Part shown: positions 9,342 through 20,558 of the stretch, in pieces
Layout of the letters: each line of letters opens with the position of its first letter
How positions within the stretch are numbered: the first letter of the stretch is position 1
Origin: Pseudomonas sp. B21-028
Lineage (GTDB): Bacteria; Pseudomonadota; Gammaproteobacteria; Pseudomonadales; Pseudomonadaceae
Assembly: GCF_024749045.1 (NCBI RefSeq)
Contig: NZ_CP087184.1
Coordinates: 3,658,001-3,722,000 of the forward strand
Reading direction: 5' to 3'
DNA: 64,000 nucleotides
Program-made: the position numbers and the translations under genes
The notes under the pieces: model-generated
The model's input: only the letters and a program-made list of their open reading frames with translations
Told to the model about the DNA's origin: nothing
Databases searched by the model: none

Positions 9342-10139
9342 GCGCCGCGCCACATAGAGGTCAATGAGATAACGCGCGATGGAGCGCGACGCCGGCAACG
9401 GAGGCAAGTCGTGGACGTTGAACCACTGGGCGTCCTCGATTTCATCCTCCTGGCACACGATGTCCCCACTGGCGTACTCCGCGTGGAAGCCCAGCATCAT
9501 CGAATGCGGGAACGGCCAGCATTGGCTACCCATGTACTGGATGTTCTTCACTTCGAGGCTGACTTCCTCGCGCACTTCGCGAACCAGGCAATCCTCGGCC
9601 GACTCGCCCGGTTCGGCGAACCCGGCCAGGGTGCTGTAGACCCCGGTGACGAAGCGAGGCGAACGGGCCAGCAGGACTTCATCGCCACGGGTGATCAGCA
9701 CGATCATGCTCGGTGAAAGCCGCGGATAGTGCCGCAGGTCGCACACATCGCAATACATCGCCCGCTCCAGCGGAATCTGGCCCATGGGCTTGCCGCAACT
9801 GCCGCAGAAACGGTGCTCACGGGCCCAGGTAGCGATCTGCGCCGCATAGCCCAGCACTTTGAACAGCGTGTGATCGTCCTCGAGCATGAAGGCCCGCAGG
9901 CCTTTCCAGTTGCAACCGGGAATGTCCTGCGAGGCGTGCAACTCGAGGAGGTAGACCGGCTCACCATCCAAATGGCCGATGCCATGCTCGGCGAGGACCG
10001 ACAGGTCCTGGCGCTTGAGCCATTCGCGGGGAAACAGCGCGCCGTTGTCATCGAACAGAAAGCCTTCCGGGCTCCGGGCCACGGCCCAGCCGCCAGGAAG
10101 ATCGGTATCGAGTACTGCGGTGGTCCAGCGTGAAATCAT
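9309..10139 (-). CDS. nudC: NAD(+) diphosphatase NudC
   Basis: 276 residues. It has the zinc ribbon CGSCGKPMG...[12 protein letters not shown] and a Nudix box ([20 protein letters not shown]). The NADH-pyrophosphatase signature follows, here SQCWPFPHS. It cleaves NAD(H) to NMN(H) and AMP, and family members also remove NAD caps from RNA. One deviation is that the Gly after the EE pair of the Nudix box is Ser here (EEVSL). Six bases separate it from the upstream crotonase gene, so they probably share a transcript. Confidence 0.92.
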   Translation of the reverse strand: MISRWTTAVLDTDLPGGWAVARSPEGFLFDDNGALFPREWLKRQDLSVLAEHGIGHLDGEPVYLLELHASQDIPGCNWKGLRAFMLEDDHTLFKVLGYAAQIATWAREHRFCGSCGKPMGQIPLERAMYCDVCDLRHYPRLSPSMIVLITRGDEVLLARSPRFVTGVYSTLAGFAEPGESAEDCLVREVREEVSLEVKNIQYMGSQCWPFPHSMMLGFHAEYASGDIVCQEDEIEDAQWFNVHDLPPLPASRSIARYLIDLYVARRLGHAEPVLPD

Positions 10140-10145
10140 GGTCAG

Positions 10146-10958
10146 TCAATCCAGAAATTCGGGTTTCTGTTTGCTCATATGGGCGGCCATGGCCACGCGC
10201 AAGTCCGACGATTGCAACATGGCGGCGTTCCAGGTAGCGACGTATTCCAGCCCGTCGTCGATGCGGTGGTCGCGCATGTAGCTGATCATTTCCTTGGTGC
10301 CGGCGATGGCAATCGGCGACTTGGCGGCGATTTCCCGGGCGATGCCCATCACGCCGTCGAGCAGGCTGGCGGCATCACCGTAGACGCGATTGACCAGGCC
10401 GATACCGCGCGCTTCCTCGGCACCGAACGTGCGCCCCGTATAAGCGAGTTCACGCAGCATGCCGTCCCCGATGATCCGGGGCAAGCGTTGCAATGTGCCA
10501 ACATCGGCGGCCATGCCGATATCGATTTCCTTGATGGAGAACTGGGCGTCTTCGGCGGCGTAGCGCATGTCGCAGGCGCTGATCAGATCGATGGCACCGC
10601 CCAGGCAATACCCCTGGACCGCCGCGAGCACCGGTTTGCGGCAGTTGTCCACGGCGTTGAACGAGGCTTGCAGTTGCAGGATCTTGCGCCGCAGCAGGCG
10701 GGCATTGCGGCCGACATCCTTGCCCAGCTCATTGGCCACGCCGGCCAGCATCATCAGGTCGATGCCAGAGGAAAAATGCTTGCCGGCACCGCTCAGCACC
10801 ACTGCCCGCACTTCGTCGGTGTCGTCGATCCACTGGAATATCTCGACGATCTCGCTCCAGAACGCGGCGTTCATTGCATTGATCTTGTCCGGGCGATTGA
10901 TCTGCACATGGGCAATGTTGTCTGCAAGTTCAACGTTGAACGCTTGGTATTGCGACAT
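10146..10958 (-). CDS. Crotonase family protein, dienoyl-CoA isomerase-like
   Basis: 270 residues. The oxyanion-hole segments HFSSGIDL and GYCLGGAIDL are clear. The stretch SACDMRYAAEDAQFSIKE followed by DIGMAADVGTLQRLP keeps the Asp/Glu/Asp pattern of delta(3,5)-delta(2,4)-dienoyl-CoA isomerase (ECH1 type). It probably moves double bonds of odd-position unsaturated fatty acyl-CoA during beta-oxidation. AAAGGATC precedes the ATG. Confidence 0.88.
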   Translation of the reverse strand: MSQYQAFNVELADNIAHVQINRPDKINAMNAAFWSEIVEIFQWIDDTDEVRAVVLSGAGKHFSSGIDLMMLAGVANELGKDVGRNARLLRRKILQLQASFNAVDNCRKPVLAAVQGYCLGGAIDLISACDMRYAAEDAQFSIKEIDIGMAADVGTLQRLPRIIGDGMLRELAYTGRTFGAEEARGIGLVNRVYGDAASLLDGVMGIAREIAAKSPIAIAGTKEMISYMRDHRIDDGLEYVATWNAAMLQSSDLRVAMAAHMSKQKPEFLD

Positions 10959-11072
10959 GGCAGTGATCCTTTACCGGCTGAAAAAGAGGCTTGAACTATA
11001 ACAAGCCATTGAGACAGGTCGTAGGCAGTGCATCGGCCAAAAGCAGGACTCGCTGGTCGCCGTGAGACAAAC

Positions 11073-11168
11073 TTGTAGCGAGGGGATTTATCCCCGCTGG
11101 GGCGCGAAGCGGCCCTAAGATTCTGGGGCCGCTGCGCAGCCCAGCGGGGATAAATCCCCTCGCCACAA
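11073..11168. repeat. REP-like inverted pair, second family
   Basis: Two outward copies of the palindrome GAGGGGATTTATCCCC (5' arm 11078-11095, 3' arm 11145-11165) are separated by the inner palindrome GGGGCGCGAAGCGGCCC / GGGGCCGCTGCGCAGCCC. The same element recurs at 15805-15900 and 41932-42066. Confidence 0.85.
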
Positions 11169-11186
11169 AAAGCCCTCCCAACGATT

Positions 11187-12662
11187 TTACTCATCCGTCT
11201 CCATCTGCCCATCCCACCCCCCGCCCAACGCCGCGATCAACTGCACGCTGGCGATCAACCGGCTCTGCTGCAGGCTCAGCACACTGCGCTCGTTGCTCAG
11301 AGCTGTGGCCTGGACGGTCACCACGTCGAGGTAGGCTATCAGCCCGGCCTTGTACTGGTTCTGGGTCAGGCGCAAGGATTCGCGCGCGGCGTCGAGGGCT
11401 TCCTGGCGCACGCGGGCTTCGTCTTCCAGTACCTTGAGCTGGATCATGTAGTTTTCCACCTCGCGGAACCCGTCGAGCACGGTCTGGCGATAGGTGGCGA
11501 CGGTCTGGTCGTAGGCCGCGACGCTGCGGTCGACTTCCGCCGAACGCTGGCCGCCGTCGAACAAGGTCATGGCCAGTTGCGGCCCCACCGACCAGAAGCG
11601 ATTCGGTACGCTGATCCAGTTGTCGTAGGTACTGCTGCTGTAACCGCCGCTCAGGCTCAGGGTCAGGTCCGGGTAATAAGCCGCCTTGGCCACGCCGATA
11701 TTGGCGTTGGCGGCCATCACCGAGCGCTCCGCCGAGGCGATGTCGGGCCGGCGTTCGAGCAACTGCGACGGCAGCGCCACCGGGATTTGCGGCAACGACG
11801 GGATGTCCCGGGTTTCCGCCAGGCTGAACTCGGCCGGAGGCAAGCCCATCAGCACGGCGATGGCGTTTTCGAACTGGGCACGCTGCCAGATCAAATCGAT
11901 CAGGTCGCCCTGGGTGGTCTTGAGCTGGTTTTGCGCCTGGGCCACTGCGTCCCTGCCGGACACCCCGGCGCGGTATTGGTTTTCAGTCATCTTCAGCGAA
12001 CGCTGATAGTTCTCCAGCGTGGTCTGCAGCAGACGCTTCTGCTCGTCGATCACTCGCAATTGCAGGTAATTCTGCACCAGTTCCGATTGCTGGCTCAGGC
12101 GCATGGCGGCCAGGTCGGCAAAACTTGCCTGGGCACTGGCTTCATCGGCCTCCAGGGTGCGCCGCAGCTTGCCCCAGACGTCGGCTTCCCAACTGACCCC
12201 GGCCTGGGCGCTGTAGGTGTCGCGGATGCCACTGGATGAGCTGCTCAGGCTCGAACTGCTGCTGCCGGTGCCCTGGCTGGAGCGGCTCTTGCCGACGGTC
12301 AGGTCCACCGAGGGAAAGAACGCCCCCCGGGCACTGCGCGCCAGGGCCTGGGCCTGGCGGTACTGGGCTTCGGCCTGGGCCACGGTCTGGTTGGACGTGT
12401 TGAGCTTTTCCACCAGGCCATTGAGCTGCGCGTCTGCGTACAGCTCCCACCAGGCCCCACGGGCCAGGGCGTCGCTGGGGTTGGCCTGGCGCCAGCCCTG
12501 GGCCTCCTTGTACTGCGCCGGCGCGGCGGCCTGCGGGCGTTGGTAATCCGGGCCAATCGCACAGGCGCTGAGCATCGCCACGCACAGCGCCAGGCTCAGT
12601 GCCCGCGAGCCACGGGCAGTCGCCAGCGGCGCGACAAGGTTGAAGAACGAACGGTCGGTCAT
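11187..12662 (-). CDS. opmB: RND efflux outer membrane lipoprotein OpmB
   Basis: 491 residues with a lipoprotein signal (lipobox LSAC, about residue 34) and the two outer-membrane-factor repeats of the OprM/NodT family. It forms the trimeric TolC-like duct of the efflux complex. It is the last gene of muxA-muxB-muxC-opmB, and its start overlaps the muxC stop by four bases. The order and the two inner-membrane pumps match MuxABC-OpmB of P. aeruginosa. Confidence 0.92.
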   Translation of the reverse strand: MTDRSFFNLVAPLATARGSRALSLALCVAMLSACAIGPDYQRPQAAAPAQYKEAQGWRQANPSDALARGAWWELYADAQLNGLVEKLNTSNQTVAQAEAQYRQAQALARSARGAFFPSVDLTVGKSRSSQGTGSSSSSLSSSSSGIRDTYSAQAGVSWEADVWGKLRRTLEADEASAQASFADLAAMRLSQQSELVQNYLQLRVIDEQKRLLQTTLENYQRSLKMTENQYRAGVSGRDAVAQAQNQLKTTQGDLIDLIWQRAQFENAIAVLMGLPPAEFSLAETRDIPSLPQIPVALPSQLLERRPDIASAERSVMAANANIGVAKAAYYPDLTLSLSGGYSSSTYDNWISVPNRFWSVGPQLAMTLFDGGQRSAEVDRSVAAYDQTVATYRQTVLDGFREVENYMIQLKVLEDEARVRQEALDAARESLRLTQNQYKAGLIAYLDVVTVQATALSNERSVLSLQQSRLIASVQLIAALGGGWDGQMETDE

Positions 12663-15600
12663 AGCGGAGTTTCCAGGGCAGCATCGGTGCGCACGCCGCG
12701 CCAGCGGTTGAAGCGATGGCGCAGTTTGTCGAGATAGAGGTAAACCACCGGTGTGGTGTAAAGCGTCAGGACCTGGCTGAACACCAGCCCGCCGATGATG
12801 GTCAGGCCCAGCGGCTGGCGCATTTCCGAACCTTCGGCGCCGCCGATCAACAGCGGCACGGCACCGAGGATGGCCGCCAAAGTGGTCATCAGGATCGGCC
12901 GCAAGCGCAGCAGGCAGGCGCTGCGGATCGACTCCAGGGGGGCCTGCCCGCCCCGTTCCAGTTGCAAGGCCAGATCGATCATCAGGATCGCGTTTTTCTT
13001 CACCACGCCAATCAGCAGGAACAGCCCCAGCAGGGAAATCAGGCTGAACTCACCGCCCAGCACGTAGATCGACAGCAGCGCGCCGACCCCCGCCGACGGC
13101 AAGGTGGACAGGATGGTCAGCGGATGAATGTAGCTTTCGTACAACACACCCAATACCAGGTACACCGCCAGCAATGCCCCGAGGATCATGAACGGCTGGC
13201 TCTTCTGTGTCGCCGCGAAGGCGTCTGCGGTGCCGGCCATTTTCACGATCACATCCTCGGGCATGCCGAGCTTGGCAATGGTCCGCTCGATGGCGGCAGT
13301 CCCCTGCTCCACCGTCACCCCTTCGGCCATGTCGAAGGAAATACTCTCGGAAGCGAACTGTCCTTCATGGCTGACCCGATCGTCTTCCAGACTGTTCTCA
13401 TAATGAGCGATGGTCGACAACGGCACTCGCGCGCCGTCGGCGGTGATCACTTGCACCTGCTCCAGGGTGTTCGGGTCGCGGGCGTACTTGGGATTGACCT
13501 CCATCACCACCTGATACTGGTTCAGGCTGTCGTAGATGGTCGAGATCTGGCGCTGGCTGTAGGCGTTGTTCAGCACGGCGGTGACCATGTCCATGTCGAT
13601 GCCCAGGCGCTTGGCCTGGTCGCGGTCCACTACCAGCGTCACCTGCTGCGCCCCGCCACCTTCACGAGCATCGATGGCGGTCAGCTCCGGCAAGGTTCTG
13701 AAGGCCGCCACGAGCTTGGGATACCACTGACGCAGGGACGCCAGGTCGGCACTTTGAAGGATGTAGGAGTATTGCGAGGTGGTCTGCTCGCGACCGCCAC
13801 CGAATTGCAGGTCCTGGTCGGCCATCAGCATCAACTGGGCGCCGGGGACCTTGGGCATTTCCTTGCGCAAGCGCTCGATGACTTTCTGCGCGGAAATGCT
13901 CCGTTCCTTGATCGGCTTGAGGCGCACCAGCATGAACGCGTTGTTGGTGCCGTTGTTGCCGCCGATGAAGCCCGCCACGCTCTGTACCGCGTCGTCCTCG
14001 AGCACGGCACGGCGAAAGATCTCCATCTTCGGCTGCATCACGTTGAACGACAGGCCGTCGTCGCCGCGTACAAAACCGATCAACTGGCCAGTGTCCTGCT
14101 GCGGCATGAAGGTCTTCGGCACCACCACATACAACGCGACGTTGACCCCGATGGTCACCAGCAGGCTCAGCAAGGTCAGGCGTCGATGACGCAACACCCA
14201 GTCCAGGCTGGTGGCATAACCGCGAACCATCCATTCGTTGACACGCCGGCTCTCCCTTTGCAGACGGTTTTCCTGGCCTGGCACATGGGGCTTGAGCCAA
14301 CGCGAGCAAAGCATCGGCGTGAGTGTCAGAGACACCACCAGCGAGACCACGATGGCCGCCGCCAGGGTAATGGAGAATTCGCGGAACAGGCTCTCGATGA
14401 TGCCGCCCATGAACAGGATCGACAGGAACACCGCCACCAGCGAAGCGTTCATCGACAACAAGGTGAAGCCCACCTCCTTGGCACCGAGGTAAGCGGCCTT
14501 CATCGGCGGCACACCTTCGTCGATGTGCCGGGAAATGTTTTCCAGCACGACGATGGCGTCATCCACCACCAGGCCGGTGGCGAGGATCAGCGCCATCAAC
14601 GACAAGTTGTTCAGGGAAAACCCGTAGAGGTACATCACCGCGAACGTGCCCACCAGCGACACCGGTACCGCCAGGGTCGGGATCAGCGAAGCGCGGAAGT
14701 TGCCGAGGAACAGGAACACCACCAGCACCACCAGGGCCACCGCGATCAGCAGGGTCATTTCCGCTTCGTGCAAGGTCGCCTTGATCACCGGGGACCGGTC
14801 CATGGCCAGGTTCAGCTTGACGCTGGCCGGCAGCACCGCCTGCAACGCCGGCAGTTGCGCCTTGATTTCGTTGACTGTCTCGATGATGTTGGCGCCGGCC
14901 TGGCGGTTGATCACCAGCAGCACCGCGGCATCGTTATTGAAGAAACCGCTGTTGTAACGATCCTCGACGCTGTCGGCGACCTTCGCCACGTCCTTGAGGC
15001 GCAGCACCGAGCCGTCCTGGTAACGGATGATCAGGGTTTCGTAGTCCTTGGCCTTCTCCAGCTGGTCGTTGGCCTGGACCTGCCACATGCGCCGGTCGTC
15101 CTCGACCGAGCCCTTGGGTCGGCGCACGTTGCTGTTGGCGATCGTCTTGCGCACGTCATCCAGCGCCACGCCGTACTGGTTGAGCAGCTGTGGCTCCAGT
15201 TCGATGCGCACCGCCGGCAACGAGCTGCCGCCGATCTGCACTTCGCCGACGCCCGACACCTGGGACAGGCTCTGGGACAGAATGGTAGAGGCCAGGTCGT
15301 AAAGCTGGCCTTTCTCCAATACATCCGAGGTCAGCGACAGCACCATGACCGGCGCCTGGGACGGGTTGACCTTCTTGTAGGTCGGCATGCTGCGCATGCC
15401 GCTGGGCAGCAGGTTGCGCGAGGCATTGATGGCCGCCTGCACTTCCCGCGCCGCGCCGTTGATGTCGCGGTCCAGGTCGAATTGCAGGATCACCCGGGTC
15501 GAGCCCTGGCTGGAGCGGCTGCTCATGGTGTTGACCCCGGCGATGGCGCCGAAGGACCGTTCGAGGGGCGTCGCCACCGTCGAAGCCATCACCTCCGGGC

Positions 15601-15763
15601 TGGCCCCCGGCAAGTTGGCCTGGACCACGATCACCGGGAAATCCATCTGCGGCAGCGGCGAAACCGGCAGCAGGCCGAAGCACACACCACCGAGCAGCAT
15701 GATGGCGAAGCTCAGCAGCATGGTGGCGACGGGACGCTTGATGAAGGGGCCGGAGAGGTTCAT
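12659..15763 (-). CDS. muxC: RND efflux permease MuxC (MdtC-like)
   Basis: 1034 residues from the ATG at 15763 (MNLSGPFIKRPVAT). A longer frame begins at a TTG at 15778, but GGAG sits nine bases before the ATG. It is a standard RND pump with 12 membrane helices, two large periplasmic loops and the proton-relay Asp pair in GLVVDDAIVVLEN. It probably works with MuxB as a heteromeric pump, as known for MdtBC and MuxBC. A REP-like element of about 96 bases lies between it and muxB. Confidence 0.93.
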   Translation of the reverse strand: MNLSGPFIKRPVATMLLSFAIMLLGGVCFGLLPVSPLPQMDFPVIVVQANLPGASPEVMASTVATPLERSFGAIAGVNTMSSRSSQGSTRVILQFDLDRDINGAAREVQAAINASRNLLPSGMRSMPTYKKVNPSQAPVMVLSLTSDVLEKGQLYDLASTILSQSLSQVSGVGEVQIGGSSLPAVRIELEPQLLNQYGVALDDVRKTIANSNVRRPKGSVEDDRRMWQVQANDQLEKAKDYETLIIRYQDGSVLRLKDVAKVADSVEDRYNSGFFNNDAAVLLVINRQAGANIIETVNEIKAQLPALQAVLPASVKLNLAMDRSPVIKATLHEAEMTLLIAVALVVLVVFLFLGNFRASLIPTLAVPVSLVGTFAVMYLYGFSLNNLSLMALILATGLVVDDAIVVLENISRHIDEGVPPMKAAYLGAKEVGFTLLSMNASLVAVFLSILFMGGIIESLFREFSITLAAAIVVSLVVSLTLTPMLCSRWLKPHVPGQENRLQRESRRVNEWMVRGYATSLDWVLRHRRLTLLSLLVTIGVNVALYVVVPKTFMPQQDTGQLIGFVRGDDGLSFNVMQPKMEIFRRAVLEDDAVQSVAGFIGGNNGTNNAFMLVRLKPIKERSISAQKVIERLRKEMPKVPGAQLMLMADQDLQFGGGREQTTSQYSYILQSADLASLRQWYPKLVAAFRTLPELTAIDAREGGGAQQVTLVVDRDQAKRLGIDMDMVTAVLNNAYSQRQISTIYDSLNQYQVVMEVNPKYARDPNTLEQVQVITADGARVPLSTIAHYENSLEDDRVSHEGQFASESISFDMAEGVTVEQGTAAIERTIAKLGMPEDVIVKMAGTADAFAATQKSQPFMILGALLAVYLVLGVLYESYIHPLTILSTLPSAGVGALLSIYVLGGEFSLISLLGLFLLIGVVKKNAILMIDLALQLERGGQAPLESIRSACLLRLRPILMTTLAAILGAVPLLIGGAEGSEMRQPLGLTIIGGLVFSQVLTLYTTPVVYLYLDKLRHRFNRWRGVRTDAALETPL

Positions 15764-15804
15764 GGAGGATAGCTCCAAGCCTCAAGCTTCAAGCGGCAAG
15801 TGCT

Positions 15805-15900
15805 TTTGTGGCGAGGGGATTTATCCCCGCTTGAGTGCGCAGCGCTCACAAAAGAGGCTGCTACGCAGCCTGACGGGGATGAATCCCCTCGCCACAAAAA
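15805..15900. repeat. REP-like inverted pair inside mux operon
   Basis: Same second-family element as at 11073: GTGGCGAGGGGATTTATCCCC on the left and GGGGATGAATCCCCTCGCCAC on the right, with an imperfect inner palindrome. It fills most of the 181-base gap between muxB and muxC. Confidence 0.85.
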
Positions 15901-15944
15901 GCGCCTCTGCCTTGGGTGCATGGTGGTCATCGTTCTACAAACCG

Positions 15945-18900
15945 TCATGCCTGCACCTCTTTCGCATCAGGCTTGGCAAACCGCCGTCCCAACCGATCGA
16001 ACGCCAGGTAGATAACAGGCGTGGTAAACAGCGTCAGCACCTGGCTCACCAGCAATCCGCCCACCATCACCAGCCCCAGAGGCTGGCGCAATTCCGCGCC
16101 GGAGCCGGTGGCGAGCATCAGCGGTACCGCGCCGAACAGCGCCGCCAGGGTGGTCATCAGGATCGGCCGGAAGCGCAGCAATGCTGCCTGATAGATCGCC
16201 GTCTGCGGATCGACACCCTGGTTGCGCTCGGCATCGAGGGCGAAGTCGATCATCATGATCGCGTTCTTCTTGACGATGCCGATCAGCAGGATGATGCCGA
16301 TGATCGCGATCATGCCCAGGTCATTGCCGCTGAGGATCAACGCCAGCAAAGCGCCGATGGCCGCCGAGGGCAAGGTCGAGAGGATCGTGATCGGGTGGAT
16401 GTAGCTCTCGTACAGCACGCCCAGCACGATGTACATGGTCACCACCGCCGCCAGGATCAACAGCAAGGTGCTCGACAGCGAGGCCTGGAACGCCTGGGCA
16501 GCGCCCTGGAATTCAGTCTGCACGCCCACCGGCATGCCGATTTCGTGCTGGACCTTCTCGATCACCTCAACCCCATGCCCGAGGGCCACGCCCGGCGCAA
16601 GGTTGAAGGACATCATCACTGCCGGGAACTGGCCGATGTGGGCTATCGCCAACTGGGCCTGACGCTCCTCGACCCGGCCCAGGCTCGACAACCGCACCTG
16701 TCCGCCGTCGGTGGTCTTGACGTAAATCTGATCCAGGGCCTGGGGACCGATCCTTTCTCCAGACTGGGCCTGCAGCACCACCCGGTACTGGCTGGCCTGG
16801 GTGTAGATGGTGGAAATCTGCCGTTGACCAAACGCGTCATACAACGCATCGGTGATGTTCGACACCGACACGCCCAGGCGTGAAGCGGCGTCGCGGTCGA
16901 TCACCAGGTAGACCTGAAGGCCCTTGTCCTGCAGGTCGCTGGCAACGTCGGTCAGTTCCGGCTGGCGGGCCAGGGCCTCCACCAGGCGACCACTCCACAG
17001 GGTGAGCAATTCAGCGTCCGGCGACGACAGGCTGAACTGATACTGGGTGCGACTGACCCGGTCCTCGATGGTCAGGTCCTGCACCGGCTGCATGAACAGG
17101 CGGATGCCCACCAGGCGATCCAGTTGCGGCTGCAAGCGGGCGATGATTTCGCTGGCGCTGTCATCCCGTTCGTTGTGGGGCTTGAGGTTGATCAGCAGGC
17201 GGCCGCTGTTGAGCGTGGCATTGTCGCCGTCCACGCCGATGTACGAAGACAGGCTCTCCACCGCCGGGTCTGCAAGGATCACCTTGGCCAGTTGTTGCTG
17301 GCGCTCGCTCATGGCGGCGAAGGAAATCGACTGCGGTGCCTCGGAAATGCCCTGGATCACCCCGGTGTCCTGCACCGGGAAGAACCCCTTGGGCACGGCC
17401 AGGTACAACACCACCGTGAGCACGAGGCTGCCCACCGCCACCAGCAGGGTCAACGGCTGATGCTTGAGCACCCATTGCAGCTTGCGGCCATAGGCGGCGA
17501 TCAACCAGTCGATCCACGCGCCGCTGGCACGGTAAAAGCGCCCCTGCTCATCCTCCTTCGGCTCACGCTTGAGCAAGCGCGCGCACATCATCGGCGTCAG
17601 GGTCAGGGAAACCACCAGGGAAATCAGGATCGCCACCGCCAGGGTGATGGCGAACTCACGGAACAGCCGCCCCACTACATCGGCCATGAACAACAGCGGG
17701 ATCAACACGGCAATCAGCGACAGCGTCAGGGAAATCAGCGTGAAGCCGATCTGCTTCGCGCCCTTGAGCGCGGCCTGCAACGGGCTGTCGCCCTCCTCGA
17801 TGTAACGGGCGATGTTCTCCAGCATGACGATGGCATCGTCCACCACGAAACCGGTGGCAATGGTCAGGGCCATCAACGTCAGGTTGTTGATGGAGAACCC
17901 TGCCAGGTACATCACGCCGAACGTACCGATCAGCGACAACGGCACGGCCACCGACGGGATGATGGTGGCGTTGAAACGACGCAGGAACAGGAACGTCACC
18001 ATGACCACCAGGGCGATGGCGATCAGCAGTTCATGCTGCACGTCGGTGACCGAGGCGCGGATGGTCTGGGTGCGGTCGGTGAGCACCGTGACGTCCAGCC
18101 CGGCCGGCAGATTGTCGGTGATGCTCGGCAACAGCGCCTTGATCCGGTCCACCACTTCAATGACGTTGGCCCCCGGCTGGCGCTGGATATTCAGCAGCAC
18201 GGCCTGGTTTTCGTTGGCCCAGGCAGCCAGGCGCTCGTTCTCGGCGCCATCGACGATCTGCGCCACGTCCTTGAGCCGTAACGGCGCACCGTTGGCGTAG
18301 GCCAGGATCAGCTCGGCGTAGTCCTTGGGTGAGGTCAACTGATCGTTGGCATCGAGCATCGACACCCGGGTCTCGCCGTCGAAGTTGCCCTTGGGCTGGT
18401 TGACATTGGATGCACCGATCAGGGTGCGTACGTCCGCCAGATTGAGGCCGTTGGCCGCCAGGGCTTCGGGGTTGACCTTGATCCGTACCGCCTGGCGCTG
18501 GCCACCCGCGATGGTGACCATGCCGACTCCGCTGATCTGGGCGATCTTCTGTGCCATGCGGGTATCGACCAGGTCGTTGAGCTTGGGCAGCAGCATGGTC
18601 TTGGAAGTGATCGCCAGGGTCAGCACCGGGGTGTCGGCCGGGTTGACCTTGTTGTACACCGGCGGCGCCGGCAGATCAGTCGGCAACAGGTTGCTGGCCG
18701 CGTTGATCGCCGCCTGCACCTGTTGCTCGGCGACATCCATGTTGATCTCGAGGCTGAAGCGCAGGGTAATCACCGAGGCGCCACCCGAGCTGGTAGACGC
18801 CATCTGGGTCAGGCCGGGCATCTGTCCGAACTGCCGCTCCAGAGGCGCGGTCACGGCGCTGGTCATCACGTCGGGGCTGGCGCCCGGGTACAGGGTCATG

Positions 18901-19040
18901 ACGCGGATGGTCGGATAGTCGACCTGGGGCAAGGCCGACACCGGTAGCAACCGATAGGCGATCAGGCCAGCCAGGACAATGGCCAGCATGCTCAGCGTGG
19001 TGGCGACCGGACGCAGGATGAACAGCCGCGAGAGGTTCAT
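15945..19040 (-). CDS. muxB: RND efflux permease MuxB (MdtB-like)
   Basis: 1031 residues with RND architecture. The N-terminus is [18 protein letters not shown]; the relay motif [13 protein letters not shown] lies in TM4, and the two large porter loops are complete. The start overlaps the muxA stop (ATGA), so translation is coupled. The paralogue MuxC follows. MuxABC-OpmB in P. aeruginosa exports beta-lactams, novobiocin and macrolides, but the substrates here are untested. Confidence 0.93.
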   Translation of the reverse strand: MNLSRLFILRPVATTLSMLAIVLAGLIAYRLLPVSALPQVDYPTIRVMTLYPGASPDVMTSAVTAPLERQFGQMPGLTQMASTSSGGASVITLRFSLEINMDVAEQQVQAAINAASNLLPTDLPAPPVYNKVNPADTPVLTLAITSKTMLLPKLNDLVDTRMAQKIAQISGVGMVTIAGGQRQAVRIKVNPEALAANGLNLADVRTLIGASNVNQPKGNFDGETRVSMLDANDQLTSPKDYAELILAYANGAPLRLKDVAQIVDGAENERLAAWANENQAVLLNIQRQPGANVIEVVDRIKALLPSITDNLPAGLDVTVLTDRTQTIRASVTDVQHELLIAIALVVMVTFLFLRRFNATIIPSVAVPLSLIGTFGVMYLAGFSINNLTLMALTIATGFVVDDAIVMLENIARYIEEGDSPLQAALKGAKQIGFTLISLTLSLIAVLIPLLFMADVVGRLFREFAITLAVAILISLVVSLTLTPMMCARLLKREPKEDEQGRFYRASGAWIDWLIAAYGRKLQWVLKHQPLTLLVAVGSLVLTVVLYLAVPKGFFPVQDTGVIQGISEAPQSISFAAMSERQQQLAKVILADPAVESLSSYIGVDGDNATLNSGRLLINLKPHNERDDSASEIIARLQPQLDRLVGIRLFMQPVQDLTIEDRVSRTQYQFSLSSPDAELLTLWSGRLVEALARQPELTDVASDLQDKGLQVYLVIDRDAASRLGVSVSNITDALYDAFGQRQISTIYTQASQYRVVLQAQSGERIGPQALDQIYVKTTDGGQVRLSSLGRVEERQAQLAIAHIGQFPAVMMSFNLAPGVALGHGVEVIEKVQHEIGMPVGVQTEFQGAAQAFQASLSSTLLLILAAVVTMYIVLGVLYESYIHPITILSTLPSAAIGALLALILSGNDLGMIAIIGIILLIGIVKKNAIMMIDFALDAERNQGVDPQTAIYQAALLRFRPILMTTLAALFGAVPLMLATGSGAELRQPLGLVMVGGLLVSQVLTLFTTPVIYLAFDRLGRRFAKPDAKEVQA

Positions 19041-20368
19041 GCGTCGCCCTTTTTCGCCTTGTCGGCCCCAGCCGGTTCAGCCGGGGCTGCCGCAGGCTTG
19101 CCCTGCAGGTGTTCGGTTGGCGTGGTGGGCACGTCCTGGCTGTCGTTGACCACCTCCACTTCGCTGCCTTCCTTCAAGCGGTCAGTGCCTTCGAGCACCA
19201 CCCGGTCGCCGGCGGCCAGGCCTTCGGTGACCACGGTGTGCTCGCCATCACTGGCGCCAATCTTCAGCGGCTTGACGGTGACCTTCTTATCGCCCTCCAG
19301 GGCATAGACGAAGGTGCCGTTGGTGCCGAACTGAATGGCGGCGGTCGGCACCAGGACCACCCCCTTGAGCGTGTCGGCCAACAGGCGCACGTTGACGAAC
19401 TGATTGGGGAACAGCGACTGCTCGCGGTTATCGTAGCGGGCCTTGAATTTCAGGGTGCCGGTGGTGATGTCGATCTGGTTGTCCAGGCTTTGCAGCACAC
19501 CGCGGGCCTGGAGTTTCACGTCCCCACGGTCCCAGGCTTCGACAGGCAGCTTCGCGCCGCTGCGATAGCGGGCCAGCACCGTGTCAAGGTTGTTTTCCGG
19601 CAGGGTGAACACGACGTTGATGGGTTGGGTCTGGGTGATGACGGCCAGGGCCGTGGTGTCGTTGGCCGCCACCAGGTTGCCGATATCCAGTTGCCGCAAG
19701 CCGACGCGCCCGGAGATCGGCGCGCGGATCCTGGTGAATTCGAGGTTGAGCCTAGCGTCGTTGACCGCCGCCTGGTTGGTCTTGACCGTGCCCTGATACT
19801 GCCCCACCAGCGCGGCCGCGGTGTCGAGGGTCTGCTTGGCGATGCTGTCCTCGGCATACAGGCCGCGATAGCGTTCAAGGTCGACCTGGGCGTTTTTCAA
19901 CTGGGCCTGGTTTTGCAGCAACGTACCTTCGGCCTGCAGCAAGGCGTTCTGGTAGGGACGCGGATCGATCTCGGCCAGCAGGTCCCCGGCCTTCACCATC
20001 TGCCCTTCCTCGAAGGCGATCTTGACCAGCTCACCGCTGACCCGGCTGCGCACGTTGATGGTATTGAGCGCCGTGACCGTGCCCAATGCCTTGTAATACA
20101 AAGGGAAATCCCCGGTGACGGCGGCTGCCACCCGAACCGGGATCGGCCCCGTCGCACCGCCAAACCCAGGCCGCATGCCGCCCGAACGCCCCATGTGCCC
20201 AGCGGCGGCTTTCTGTCCTGTGGTGGACTTGTGATCCGCGCCGGCGGGCCAGAATTTCCAGGCCAGCACTGCGACGACCAGCACGATGAACAGGCTCAAC
20301 AGCCAGCGACGGGAATTGCGGGGAGCAGAGGATTGCATGGAGTGATCAACCATTGGGCGCGTGGGCAT
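19037..20368 (-). CDS. muxA: RND periplasmic adaptor MuxA (MdtA-like)
   Basis: 443 residues with an N-terminal membrane anchor, a Gly/Met-rich linker ([12 protein letters not shown]), a lipoyl/hairpin part ([29 protein letters not shown]) and a beta-barrel domain. The C-terminal tail is Ala/Pro/Lys-rich. In-frame ATGs also occur at 20353 and 20338; none has a strong ribosome site, so the exact start is uncertain. It is the first gene of the operon, and the upstream promoter must lie within 20369-20478. Confidence 0.92.
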   Translation of the reverse strand: MPTRPMVDHSMQSSAPRNSRRWLLSLFIVLVVAVLAWKFWPAGADHKSTTGQKAAAGHMGRSGGMRPGFGGATGPIPVRVAAAVTGDFPLYYKALGTVTALNTINVRSRVSGELVKIAFEEGQMVKAGDLLAEIDPRPYQNALLQAEGTLLQNQAQLKNAQVDLERYRGLYAEDSIAKQTLDTAAALVGQYQGTVKTNQAAVNDARLNLEFTRIRAPISGRVGLRQLDIGNLVAANDTTALAVITQTQPINVVFTLPENNLDTVLARYRSGAKLPVEAWDRGDVKLQARGVLQSLDNQIDITTGTLKFKARYDNREQSLFPNQFVNVRLLADTLKGVVLVPTAAIQFGTNGTFVYALEGDKKVTVKPLKIGASDGEHTVVTEGLAAGDRVVLEGTDRLKEGSEVEVVNDSQDVPTTPTEHLQGKPAAAPAEPAGADKAKKGDA

Positions 20369-20478
20369 CTTTTATGGAAGGCTGAACGATAAGCACTGGC
20401 GGGTATTTAGCAAAGCGCCTTTACCGGCAATTTACCTTGGGCTTACGTATCGCGTGGCAGGCTAAGCGTTTGAAGTGC

Positions 20479-20512
20479 AAAAGAAAACGGCCTGGACAGG
20501 TCCAGGCCGTTA
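20479..20512 (-). terminator. Rho-independent terminator of tpx
   Basis: A perfect stem, AACGGCCTGGAC / GTCCAGGCCGTT, is followed on the minus strand by TTTTCTTTTG. It lies about 47 bases beyond the tpx stop. Confidence 0.88.
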
Positions 20513-20558
20513 ACAATTGTAATAAATACTCCGGTCAGAGCACTTATTTCAGGAGCAC

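Noticed and set aside
12716..15772. A very long plus-strand open frame (over 1000 codons) opposite muxC
   Set aside because: It is the antisense shadow of a clear RND pump gene. The translation is rich in His, Gln and Arg with no recognisable domain, and there is no ribosome site.
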